Positions 22,741-34,369 of a DNA stretch of 64,000 nucleotides are shown here, one piece after another. Position 1 is the stretch's first letter. Every line of letters begins with the position of its first letter. The translations under genes were made by a program, and so were the position numbers. Source of the DNA: Cunninghamia lanceolata (taxonomy: Eukaryota; Streptophyta; Pinopsida; Cupressales; Cupressaceae); assembly GCA_027924645.1 (NCBI GenBank), contig BSBN01000334.1:6820001-6884000 (forward strand), in the 5' to 3' direction. A model generated the notes under the pieces. It had not been told where the DNA came from. It saw nothing but the letters and a program-made list of their open reading frames with translations, and did not search any database.

Positions 22741-24134
22741 AGTATGAATCATTTTGTTAGACATATTTAAATTGATTGGAAAATCATTGTAATCCATGGC
22801 AAGAAGAAAATAAAGACTTTTCACTAGTGAGAATACTGAGGTGACTTGAGAGTAGACAATCCCTGATGGGCTGTGTATCATACTGTGGGACCTTCAAGCA
22901 TTCGGTCATTTCAACCCATCAAATATTACCCCATCACTGTGCTTTGTCTAAATTGTGACACCCATTAAATAAAAACACATAAAAACAGATGTATAGAGTC
23001 TTTCGTATCATTACAAAAGAAACATATGGTCCTCTAGCTTAATCACATCACTGTAAAATGTCTTTTTTCGACAGTTAATATCATGGTAGAGCTAAATTAA
23101 ACATATTAATTAAAAACAAAAAAGGAAAGCTTTGAATAGCAGGATTTACCATATTGTCCAGTCACTCCAACCATGAATTTGTTATTTTTTTCTTGGTTCT
23201 CCTTCCGTTAAGTCACATGGCCCCTGCTATCGCGATTTGACGTCACCGATTGAAATCTGTTCTACAGGGAATCGACGTTTATGATAGATTTCTACACCGT
23301 CGAATTCACTCCGCGTCTGTATATGAACTCGAGCTTAGGATGAAAGGAACAAATGAAAGAGAGGAGGCGGGGAAAGCTAGAATTGAGTCATGCAATAAAA
23401 ACAAAACACATTACATTTGCATCTGTTACTACGGACAACAAGCTCAATCACGGGGGACGGCAGGAAAACAACTTTGCTATTTTAAAACCTTGGAAATTTC
23501 CTCACTAAACGTTCACGAAATCTTATGCTTTAACATCATTCGGCTTTGTTTATTATATAATATTTTTATGGGTAGAAATTGAAATATTTGTGTAATTGCT
23601 AGTTACGTTGGTTTATCGGTGAAGTGGTTTTGTTTATAATAAAGTCAATAGTGGTAAATATTGTTAAATCTGTTGGTTCAATATTTTGGGGATGGCCTTG
23701 GGATCATGTCTAAGATAATTTTAGATAGCTTCAAAATTATAAGGTATAAGGTTCAAGTAGTTTGACTGATGAAGAATCTTAAACATTGATAACGTTGATA
23801 GATCAGTGATCAATTTCATTTGTAATTCACACATCATAATGGTTTGGCTCTTCCATTAAAATAATAATGGAAATGCTTAAATATGGTGAAGTCAAAATGC
23901 ATACACTATCATGGCCATCCTTATGAAAGGTGGTGAACTAAAGGGCATGAGGTTATATACTATGAAAGGATATATTAAGCCAAAAACTAACCACCTTTAT
24001 TTATTGAATGTGAATTATATTAAATGGGTCAATTTTTTAGTATGTAGACTTGAAAATAAATTTATTAGTGGTGATGAGTGGAATATAACCTCTATGATTC
24101 ATGGTAAATAAAACAACACATAAGATGGATTAAT
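22741..24134. other. Intergenic, with a CpG-richer patch and weak ORF at 23180-23582
   Basis: Mostly AT-rich with nothing recognisable. Around 23180-23480 the sequence keeps several CG dinucleotides and has a TGACGTCA palindrome near 23239 (the core recognised by plant bZIP factors). A 110-codon frame at 23250-23582 has no recognisable domain. I would not call it a gene without expression evidence. Confidence 0.35.
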
Positions 24135-24149
24135 TTGCTCCAAGAAATT
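24135..24149 (+). repeat. Target site duplication of the SINE (left)
   Basis: TTGCTCCAAGAAATT, repeated exactly at 24449-24463 after the A tail. A 15-base duplication is typical of LINE-driven target-primed insertion. Confidence 0.93.
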
Positions 24150-24448
24150 GCCGATGATGGCATGGTTCGGTGGTTAAGTCACTCAGGATGCAGTGGCGGC
24201 CACCAGAGTTCAAACCCCCGCTGGGCCAACGAGCTCGCAAGGCTTTACGCCTTCACTGGGCCAATGAGTTCGCGGGTTTGAAGTGTTCTTCCTAGGGGAT
24301 GAAGTCCCCCAGTTGTGGCCTCACCGGTTCATTGCTCCGGGCAAAAGCATTCGTGTGGAGCCGGAGGGCGTGTCGCACCAGCGTCGCCAGTCACGTTAAA
24401 AAGTTTACCAGGTGCATTTTTAATAACAAAAAAAAAAAAAAAAAAAAA
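24150..24448 (+). mobile_element. tRNA-derived SINE with poly-A tail
   Basis: About 300 bases. A tRNA-like head carries an A-box-like TGGTTCGGTGG at 24163-24173 and a B-box-like AGTTCAAACCC at 24207-24217, the internal promoter of RNA polymerase III. The body is GC-rich compared with its surroundings and has a repeated phrase CTGGGCCAA(C/T)GAG (24221 and 24258). The element ends in a run of about 22 A and is flanked by perfect 15-base duplications. The clean duplication and intact A tail suggest it is among the younger insertions here. Confidence 0.92.
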
Positions 24449-24463
24449 TTGCTCCAAGAAATT

Positions 24464-27131
24464 CCATAATGAATAGGGAGACTTAGAAGATCAAACCAAG
24501 CAATAATCAAGTGATTCCACAATAGTTTGTCTCAATTCTTGATCTAAGTGGGAGATTCAAATCAACACTTTTAACCAATTTTCACTTTTTGTCATCTTTA
24601 GCAACTAAACTATTAAGAATTTGAAGATTATGTGAACTAATTTTTTTTTAGATTTTTATAAATATATATTTTTTTATTTAAAAAAATAAATTGTAAAAAT
24701 TTTGGTGTAGCTTTTAATAACTTCTTTTTTATAGTTAACACTTTTTTTTAAAAAAATGACATTTATTTCATATACACAAACTTTTTTTACAAAAAAGGTA
24801 AAAAAATAAATTTTTAAACATAGATTGGTAACAGAAATATCTAGTGCACAAATATATTTTTTTGTAATTTTTTGTTGCATAATTTATTTATTATTAATTG
24901 TTTATGTGAGATTAATTATATTTTAGACATGGTTTTATTCCATAATGTATAATTTTTCTGGTATATCCAAATTAATTATTTTTTGTTAAATCAAGGACAT
25001 CAATACATAGCACCTTGCATAATTTTTTTTTACTTTATTTATTTTTATTTTTTGATGTGTGTGGAATGGAGACCTTGTATATTCATTAGAAAATGGAAAG
25101 TAAATATAATAAATTAATTAAATATATTCAAAATTATACATTTTGAAAACCTTACTCCAAAGGCTATGGTCCTATAAATTATTATGTCATATTGAATCTA
25201 TTTTCTAGTTCAATCCAAAGTTTGAAATAGAAAATTCTAAAGAAAAATAAGTGAGCTAGGGATACTGGCCTATCCAAGCACCTCTGTCCAAAGGTACTTG
25301 GTTGACTTTAGAAATATTAAAATATTCATATATAAATAGAATATCAAAAATTATTTTATATCCAAAAGGAAAGAATTGTGCTAACATGTTTCACATTTTT
25401 GGGACTTTTTGAAGGGGGGAATATTTCTATGAGAATTCTACTCATATTTTGGGCATTTTTTGAAGTGAAATTCAAAATAAATTATTATTGTTCACCTATT
25501 TTTGCAGAGGATGAGACATGAAATAAAACGAATGAGGAAAAATAAGAGTATGTGTTAATATTTGATAGAAATGGACAAGAAATTACTTAAAGAAAGGATT
25601 CAAAAAGAATTAAAGGAGAAAGAAGGTACTAAATGTTCAATTTAATTTAAATATCAAATATTTTAATTAGGATATAAATTTCAAGTGTTTATTACATGAA
25701 GATCATTCTATATAGTTAGATTCCTTAAAAGAATGTTCTAATTTAGTACCAAAATACATATAAATTATCTTGATTTTAAATATGCACCCACCTAAAATTA
25801 TATAAGGAGTTTTACATAATATCGTAAGTATAAATTGAACACAACACCAAGTCTTATTTTTGTTTCCTAGTTCACTGTCTTTGAGCTTCAAACTTAAAAC
25901 ACCCCAGTTAGAATCTTCAAACTATTTTGTGTAACATTGTTGTCACTTGAAAGTTATTTAAATATATGTCATTATATATATGACATGTGTAGTGGATCAA
26001 CATATAGAAACTAGAGTGGAAGTCTAACCTAATTCATATACTAGAGTAGAGGAGGCCCAACCACACATTAATGTTGGAAAGGAGGCCCAATTATATATTC
26101 TTGATGATGTTGAAGCTTATATATCATTTAGTATTTGAGGGGGGTCCAAATCACTTCCATCTATAGATATATATATATATGAATCTAATTAAAGAGGTTA
26201 AGGAAAAAAAATTGTAAGAGAAATACATATCATTTTGTTGGAATTGATATAGAGAAATTAAAATTTTATGTTGAACAACCTAGTCAAGTTACTAAGAATT
26301 CATTGAATAAAAATTCAAAGGAAATATTTGAAAATAATTTAAAACATTATGATACAATTGGTAAAGCCCAACTATTATAAATTATACATGTGATGAGATG
26401 AAAGAGATATTACAATTGTTGGGTGTATTTTTCACAGAAAAGAGGAAAACATGCCTAGAAAAAGATGTTGAAAATGTCACAAAAGGTTTGCTCATCCATT
26501 GGAAAAAACTTCAATCTATTGATAAGATCATTTCAAGAAGATTAATATTGACTTCTATTGTAAGTCCAAAAATGTCAAGAAAGTGTCAAATTTCTTCAAT
26601 CTCAAGTGAGATTGGCTTAAGTAGAAAGAAAATATCAAGATATGTGTAAACGATAAAGGTTTTGGATGACAATACTATAGAAGGTCATTGGGCATTGATG
26701 TTTTATTGAAGAGTGATATAAACCAATTCACATGGTATGACAATGTGGACAAGAAAGCTTTAATTTCATTCCCTATAGACTAGTTTAAATTTAACCCAAA
26801 CATCACACTAACTTCCCTATGATCTTTAGACTAGATATATATGTACTTCCTTTAAGGGAAATTTTTTATATTTATTGCATATTGCAATTCCTATAATGAA
26901 TGAAACAACTTCCCTTAAAAATAGTTTCCCAATGGACATAATCATTAACTCAAACATAACACTATCCAAAGACATGACTGAATATTGCCTTATGTCTACT
27001 AGAAAAATGTATATAGTAGTGTCTTCGTTATATTAGGTCTACTAGAAGAAGGTATAGAATAGATAGTTGTGGGTCTAAGTTAGGGGAAGCCACACGAGTT
27101 TCCACTTTCACATGGTTGGCCTTGTTAGTAG
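24464..27131. other. AT-rich intergenic sequence
   Basis: Very A/T-rich with many homopolymers and a short (TA)n run near 26166-26180. Small frames, such as the 83-codon frame at 26398, carry no motif I can assign. Nothing else seen. Confidence 0.5.
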
Positions 27132-27136
27132 AGAAT
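27132..27136 (+). repeat. Target site duplication AGAAT (partner at 30993-30997)
   Basis: AGAAT lies immediately outside both LTRs of the deleted copia element. Confidence 0.88.
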
Positions 27137-27405
27137 TGTTGGTGTTAATCACCTCCCAGTAGCACAATCTACATAATAAACCTTCACAAATACAAGAGAA
27201 GCAAAGCTCTTTCACCAATGAGTTAATAATGATTAATATAAGATCGAATAATTTGATATTTTACAAAATGTATCATATAGACTTACATTTCCCATAAATA
27301 ACTATTCTAACTTGTTATGGGAATAACTTCCCAAACCTAACAAGATTATTATGTGGCTAAGTAAACTTAAGGAAGTAAATAAGTGAAATCCTATTTACTC
27401 CAACA
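27137..27405 (-). repeat. 3' LTR of the deleted copia element (269 bp)
   Basis: Starts TGTTGGTG and ends CCAACA on the plus strand, and matches 30725-30992. The neighbouring CCCCCTTA (minus strand TAAGGGGG) at 27406 is the polypurine tract. Confidence 0.9.
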
Positions 27406-28160
27406 CCCCCTTAAGTGCAAATTAGGGAGAAGAATTATTATGCAAGACTAATATACAGAATGCAATATATGGGTCCTAGAAACTAGGATATGTTGCGTAT
27501 CCATGGACAACTAATCATGTAACTAAATCTCTTGGAAATGGAAAAAATGAGAAAACCCTGTGGGAAAAACTCCTCTCCAAAAAAGAGATAATACAAGTGA
27601 TAGATCATGTGATGTATGGAGGTCTCCATAATACCCCCCAAGAACTACATCCATCATGAGAATACAATACAATTACCCCTCTAATGAAGGGAAATATAGA
27701 GACAACATTTCCCCCCATAATAAAGTATCCTCAAAACCCATGATGTATGTTTGAAGCCAAAAGAGAATCCAATGATGACAAACAACATGTCTCCCCATGG
27801 GAAGGAAGAAATTCACAAGTGCATGTAGAAGAAACTCCATATCTATAATGAAATGAGAAGGAATAAGTCTCTCAAATGAAAGCTCGGAAGAAAAGTCAAG
27901 TGCTACCAAAGGTGCTTCATCAAGACTAGGAAGTTCCTTAATCAAAGAAGAAACAATGATGAAGAAGACTCAAGAACATCCTCCAATTTAAAATCTGCAA
28001 TGGGAAGTGATACCTCCTCAAGCATGTCCTCTAGATTTGAAGTAGTAGAATGAGAAGCCAAGTTAGATAGACTTGAAATGAAAGCATCCTAAAACCAGAA
28101 ATCTAAAGAACCAATAAAGTCCTATTGTGTTGAAGTCCTAGAAGCCATGTCGACTGTCAA

Positions 28161-29720
28161 CTATGACGAAGTAGGTAATGGGGGAATCATGATTACATCC
28201 ATGAACTCATTTGATGGAATTGAATTACTCCACACACTAGATGGAGGAGTCAAAGGAACATAAGGATCATCATCATCAATGAAGTGATCAAATGTAAATA
28301 CCTTGGATTGATGACCAACCCTACCCATTGCAAACATTTCTTCTGTAGCATGATGAATGAACACTGAATCTGAAGTAAACTCTATTGTGTTGCTTGCTTG
28401 TGTATTCTGATATACTAAAAGTAAATTGTGGGCAATCTCATGAATGCAATGAACATTAGCCACCAAACCATTACCCAAATCAATATTACCTATTACAGCA
28501 ACATGAATGACTTGATTATTTGCAATCAAGAGTCTATCATAATATGGCTCTCTAAGAGTACCTGGAATGATAAGATTAGGTGAACAAGTAATATGAACTA
28601 AAGATCCTAAATCAATAATTCATTTGACATCTCTAGGTGCATGAGTAGTAATCCATACATGACCCTTTCCTTTGTTACTAGGGGAAGTAATTTTATCCTT
28701 GTGTTTGTTAGAAGGAGAATAAGATGAACTAGATGAAGAGGGAATGACAATATGATGTTCTTTGAGTAATTGTTTCAACTCATGAATTTTTGTTTTACTA
28801 CAATTTTGTTCATTATGCCCATCTTTTTTACAAAAGGTACATTTGGGTTTCTCCTTTTTTAGGATTAACCTCTTTAGAAGAGGTGGTGGAAGTCTCACTA
28901 GAGTTTTTCTTGGGCTTGTTCTTTTTTCTTCCCTTTCCCTTTAAAAGAAGTGGCAACCAATGCAAGAGACTTACTGATATCATTTTGACAATGTTTTGAT
29001 TGTTCCCTAGTCAACCACTCACAAAATGTCTCAAAAGATGGCATTTCAAATTTGTCACCCACCCCATCCATAGTGGAATAAAAGGAAGTGGCTAAATATG
29101 AAAAGATGCTCGTCAATTTAGACAAAACTAGGATTATACATTCCTTATCAATTTTCTATTTCCCACAATGCATCGCATGAGAACGTAAAGACTTGAAATT
29201 AAGCAAATAATCCTCAATAGAAGGAAATGTATCAATAGAAAGAGATGTAATTTCTACTTCTAACTGTATAGCTCTAATATCATTAACCGAAGTTAAGAGA
29301 TCCTCAAGCTTATTCCATACATCGCATGGTGTATTGTACCCCTTAATGTGGAAGAACAAGGAATCTAAAATATGTAATGCAATCAAGCCTATTGCCTTAT
29401 CACACTTATTCTGATATGTAAACTTATCAAACTCCCTAGTGATATTTGGTTTTACTTCATTCAAGGTAGACCATAATCCCTTGGACCAAATTAATTGTTG
29501 CATTCTCACCTTCCAATTTATGATAATTATGAGAAGTAAGTACCTCAAATCTTGATTCAACCATGTGAGCCACAACAAATTAAGCAAAAATAAACAAAAA
29601 ATTGAAAGAAATTGATTTGAAACTTCCCATATAAAAATAGCCAATGGGAAAAAATATAGCCTATGAGGCTAAAATTGAAGCATCGTGATTTGTTGCAAAT
29701 ATATGTAGGGCCCACTGATT
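28161..29720 (-). pseudogene. Copia gag and partial protease
   Basis: Minus-strand gag begins near 29700 and is clear at 29480-29156: WSKGLWSTLNE, NKCDKAIGLIALHILDSL, VWNKLEDLLTSVNDIRA and FPSIEDYLLNFKSLRS, the copia UBN2-type gag pattern. A zinc knuckle, CTFCKKDGHNEQNC, lies near 28838-28797. A protease remnant follows, with its active-site Asp kept (IIDLGS near 28615, where DSG is expected) and a TGA just before it. The last part, IDLGNGLVANVHCIHEIAHNLL, is a post-protease segment known in copia elements. Coding resemblance stops near 28161 and nothing of integrase or RT follows, so a large internal deletion lies between about 27700 and 28161. Confidence 0.85.
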
Positions 29721-30712
29721 GGGCTAGGAGATAGAATATGTATTGGTAGGATACTGACACCAAACAACCTCCAAGTCACCACAAACCACGACACAAGACA
29801 CCAGACAACCTCAACACATGCACATGAGTGTGAGTCTCTTCAAGTGCTCATAATGTAAAGAGTATGTTCTCTGGTATATGAATAACAAAAAAGAGCTTCA
29901 CACCAACAATATGGGACTAAATTTTTTTTCCCTGCACAAAAAATGATGGCAAACAAACCCACCACCCACAGTGGTCCTTCACTGTGAACCCTAAAATGCA
30001 ATATTTATTGTGATGTTTTGGAGTGCACTTTCCCGAGCACCAATAGTTATGAAGATAGTGTCTGAATGACATGTCTCAAGGGAGATATATCCATTGCTTC
30101 CACTGTATGCTTAATTTGCATTAGACCCTTAGTTGAAAGAGGGGGTTCAGGGTAGATGTTTGTGAATATAGATTCTAAGCAACACTCTTTTACAGATTCT
30201 TGTTGCAAATTTTATCACTGACTAGTCCCTGCAAAATGATGAAGAACATTAACCATGGGTTTAAGAGGAGATGACCTATAGGATCACTGTTTGGAGGCTG
30301 AGGGTGGTTGAGGAGTCCATGCCGCAAGTCTAGAACTCGTAAAGGGACCGAGGAGGGGTGACGTTGGGTTCTCAACAACCAAAAATGAAAGTGAATCAAA
30401 CCCTCGACAAAGAACCAATGGTCAAATTAAACCAGAACATGCCCAAATATGCCTCAAGAAGATAATAAAGGCCAATATGCCCAAAAAAATGACCACCAAT
30501 GTAGTAGCAAGACCACAAATGTTCCAAACCAACTATCATAACCTCATACCAGTAACAATTTATCAACAAGATGAAATAGAAATTTATAAAATTTCAAATG
30601 ACAATATATATCATTCCACCAGAATATGCAGGCATGGATTGATGCCTATCAGATTCATCTCAGGCACAAACTTATGAAAACTCTCAAGAAGGAAGGGGTT
30701 GTAGGATTGATG

Positions 30713-30724
30713 GCTTTGATAACA
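30713..30724 (-). other. Primer binding site of the deleted copia element
   Basis: The plus strand reads GCTTTGATAACA, the complement of the initiator-Met motif with two mismatches, directly against the 5' LTR. Confidence 0.8.
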
Positions 30725-30992
30725 TGTTGGTGTTAATCACCTCCTAGGAGCACAATCTATAGAAAAACCTTCAAAAATATGAGAGAAGCAAAGATCTTTC
30801 ACCAACGAGGGAATAATGATTAAGATGAGATCGAATAATCTGATATTTTACAAAATGTATTATATAGCCTTACATTTCCTATAAATAACTATTCTAACTT
30901 GTTACTGGAATAACATCCCAAACCTAACTAGATTATTATGTGCCTAAGTAAACTTAAGCAAGTAAATAAGTGAAATCCTATTTACTCTAACG
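30725..30992 (-). repeat. 5' LTR of the deleted copia element (268 bp)
   Basis: Partner of 27137-27405. Its plus-strand end is CTAACG, where the partner has CCAACA, so its terminal CA has mutated. It is followed by AGAAT. Confidence 0.9.
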
Positions 30993-30997
30993 AGAAT

Positions 30998-33712
30998 AAA
31001 TTTTCTTAGGGAAGATTTTTTTTATTAGTCTAGTTTAAATATAACATTTAAAATAAAATATTTTTATTGCAACCTTAATTGTTTTGTATTAATTATATAG
31101 TGGAATTATAAAAAATAAAGAAACTCATGATTTCAAATTCCATATATTAACAACTAGTTTTGATAACTATAATATTAACAATGTAGAAATGATAAATTAT
31201 TTTCATAAATAATTGCAATCTTGAACTAAGATTTAAAAATAAATAAAGTGAAACTAGCAATAACAACTACATTACTTTCACAAGTCACTCTTTAAAAATA
31301 AATAGTTCATAATGCACATAATGACAATTAGAAATATGAGAATGTTGATGGATAGAGATTACAGATACCATAAGATTGTAAAACTCACCCCATCAGAACT
31401 TGCCAAACATAATGTTAGCTTATAATTTATAAATGTATTATTATTTTTATACTTTTAAAAGAATGATACATCATAAATCATGAATGATGTCACCATGCTT
31501 ACATAATGTTCTTGATAAATGTCTCTCACAAGGTTTGGAGAGACCAACTTATGAAATAACTCACTTCACATGATGGTGCCTACATACCCTCCACATAAAA
31601 TTATTATTGTTTGACCAAAAAAAACTCCCTTTCAACATGTTTTACAAGTGACATTAAATTCCCATTTTGTGAACACTTACATTTTTTATGTTCCTTAAGA
31701 GAATGTGGTAGAGGATTGATAAGAATTTAGGAAACATAGTTATATTTTGCACTTGTTCATGCCTTTTGGGGGGATATGGTCCTATATATCCACTTAGGTT
31801 GAGGGTTACTCTTATAGTTATGCAATCAAAGAAAGGTTTATTAGGGGTTTGAATTAACCCTACAACCTAATGGTTTCTATTTACACATACTTATAAATTG
31901 AACTTCTGGTTGTTTGTTAATTCTCTCTATAAGGGTAAGATTGAGCGATTACCCATCTAAAATTTAATATCATTTATGATAAAAGGGGTGTGTGTTTCCA
32001 ATGAGAAGGAAAGAAATATTGGTTGTGTGTGATCCTAGTTCAAAATCTTGTGGAGTCATTGGCAAGTATGTTTTCAAGAAACCTTGTGTGAGATTCTTCT
32101 AGGTTAATAGGCCTAGAGGGTGGAAGCTCCTTGTTCCCTTTGAGAAAGGAGGGGTTGTCTCATAAGGTGAATAGGTTATGCCAATATGGCATGGTGGCAT
32201 TCCAACCATTTTATTACTAGAAACCATGCTTACAATTGCATGGAGACTAACCTAGAAGTTGGAATAATTTGAATATAGACATATTTTTTGACCCTTATAA
32301 AACTACTAAATCTAAATACATGTAGTGTAAACCTCATGTATGAGAGATTTGTAAATTGTATTAATTTATTATAAAGTATAGTTATAAGAAATAAGTTGTG
32401 ATTGATTTATGAAATTATAGCACATAGACTTGATAACATGTACATTGAACTCATATTACATTGTTTAGAGTAAATGAGAATTTTGTTATTGATTTATAGT
32501 AAAGAAGGGTTTATTTGATTTTGTCATGAAATTAGATGTAAGTGTGAAATATTTATTTTATCTTACTCAAAATGGTTCAATTGAATTGGTTGCATTGTTC
32601 AAAAAATTAAGTAGTTTGTAGTTGACTATAAATTTATAAGTTATATTATTATTATAGAGATTAAAATGATATCCTACATATCCATATATATTTAGTTGAG
32701 AATATATAAGGACCAATGAAAAATGTGTGTGTGTGTGGTAAAATTTGCACATCCATGCCATTTTATATTTAGCTTTGTATCAATTTTGAGAGAATTTCTT
32801 AGTGCATGTATACATTAACAAATGACACAATCTTGTGTGAAGTTGTGCTTATCCCTTCTTTTCCTTTAGAAAAGATTCACAATATTATTTATTGCAACTT
32901 ATAATTCTCTTGTCTTGATTATTAAATATTAAAACTTATCCAGTAACAATCAAATATCCACTATTAAATATCAAATATCAGTTCTATTAACTCACCAAGT
33001 CATATATCAACATAAAATAAACATATTTTAGATTATTCTAAAAAATTTTCATGTCAAATATATCAAACATAAATGTCCATGTCAAAGGTCAAATATAAAC
33101 ATCAATTTCAAATATAAAAAATAAACATGTCCATGTCAAATGTAAAATATAAATGTCCATGTCAAATATAAACATAAAAGAAACACATGTTATGTAATAT
33201 AAACTAGCTCATTAGCTCCCAGTCGTTCAACCCTTGGAGTGAGAATCATGCTGTAATAAATTAATAGAGGCCTACAATAATGTACATAAATAATTAAATT
33301 AGAACATATATGTTTCATGCATGCATAAATATACATGATATTTATATGTTTCAATTTTATTGTAAAGTTAGAATTTATACATAAATTATCACACCTAGGT
33401 CCATTACCATCAACTGAAGCATGCATGCATAGATGCGTTGCACTCAAAATTAGAATATCAACTAATGCTTGAAGATACATGCATGTAGAAAATAAAATTT
33501 CATTTCAAATAATAATTGTGTAGGACTTCATCCATATAATTGAAATTTTACAGTATAAATTTTAACTTAAGAAATTAAAAATTATACCTCTATTACTATA
33601 CCAAGAGGAACACCATCTCAAGCCTAATTTGTGTATGTCGACACATATGTTCTTGTAATATGCATAGCAACCTCTACCTTTATAGAAGATATCTCATCCA
33701 ATAACTACAGCA
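30998..33712. other. AT-rich intergenic sequence
   Basis: No gene or element recognised. A (GT)n-like run is at 32724-32736. The stretch 31990-32270 is less A/T-rich, but I cannot assign it. Confidence 0.5.
33045..33180 (+). repeat. Degenerate tandem repeat around TGTCCATGTCAAA
   Basis: The phrase TGTCCATGTCAAA occurs three times within about 100 bases, embedded in AAATATAAACAT-type spacers, plus a shorter CATGTCAAATAT at the left. Unit length is irregular (about 30-55 bases). Confidence 0.75.
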
Positions 33713-33717
33713 ATGAA
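33713..33717 (+). repeat. Target site duplication ATGAA (partner at 44764-44768)
   Basis: ATGAA directly precedes the LTR start TGTTAGGG at 33718 and directly follows the other LTR's CCATATCA at 44763. This shows that the two LTRs, 11 kb apart, belong to one insertion. Confidence 0.9.
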
Positions 33718-34180
33718 TGTTAGGGTTAGCCGGCAGAAGATATCAATTAAATGCAAATAAAGATTAAATAGAGGAATGAAAATACACAGAAATAATAATA
33801 GCACTCAAGACAAGTTTTAACGTGGTTCACCCAAACTTGGGCTACATCCACCAATAGAGAGTCCAATATTATTATTAAGTAAATCAAACTGATTACAACC
33901 AGCAATCCTTGCAACTCAATACCGCAGCAAAATGCTACAATACATCAATAGAAACCCTAACCCTTAGCCTATTTTATCAAGCCTTATGTTGGTTACAAAA
34001 AAAGAGTTTTCTTTTATGTTGGCCAATAGAAAAATAACTCCCGATGCCTTTATAGCAGATAAATAATTTGGGGGCAAACCGCGCTGATAAAAGTGGGAAA
34101 AATTTAACCTTTGAGTCTAATTAGGCTCCATTTAACAACAATCTCCCACTTGGAGACTGATCAGACTCCACACCATATCA
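33718..34180 (-). repeat. 3' LTR of the copia host element (463 bp)
   Basis: Matches 44370-44763, starts TGTTAG and ends ACCATATCA. It is followed by TCTCCCACTTGGAGG, which is purine-rich on the minus strand and serves as polypurine tract. A near copy of this tract with its neighbouring sequence (from 34141) also lies inside the LTR, so the LTR end is set by the partner LTR and the target duplication. Confidence 0.9.
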
Positions 34181-34369
34181 TCTCCCACTTGGAGGCTGAT
34201 CATAACACCACTGACCCTGTAGCTCCCACTGGAAATAAACACCCTGGACTCTGTTGTTTTAATTTTTTATTTTCAGTCTTGAAGACCAATTGAAGCTGAA
34301 GAGGAGTTCAACTTCTCCCTTGTCATTGCCTTCGTAAACATATCTACTAGATTTTCATCTATATGTATC

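Larger units (their letters stand above)
27137..30992 (-). mobile_element. Internally deleted Ty1/copia element, 3856 bp
   Basis: LTRs at 27137-27405 (3' LTR) and 30725-30992 (5' LTR) flank, on the minus strand, a primer site, copia gag, a zinc knuckle and part of protease. GAG-pre-integrase, integrase, RT and RNase H are absent. AGAAT duplications lie at 27132-27136 and 30993-30997. The tract beside the 3' LTR reads AAGGGGG on the minus strand, a polypurine tract. The element was transposed while already lacking pol or lost it afterwards. Confidence 0.9.

Noticed and set aside
24150..24225. A functional tRNA gene
   Set aside because: The pol III boxes belong to a SINE head. The box spacing is slightly long, no clean cloverleaf is apparent, and the unit continues into a body with a poly-A tail and target duplications.
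26398..26649. A mariner-like transposase fragment
   Set aside because: The 83-codon frame is Lys/Ile-rich with a vague resemblance only. No catalytic motif or terminal repeats found.
33000..33180. CRISPR-like array
   Set aside because: The repeats are short, imperfect and AT-rich with irregular, similar spacers, in plant nuclear DNA. It is an ordinary degenerate tandem repeat.
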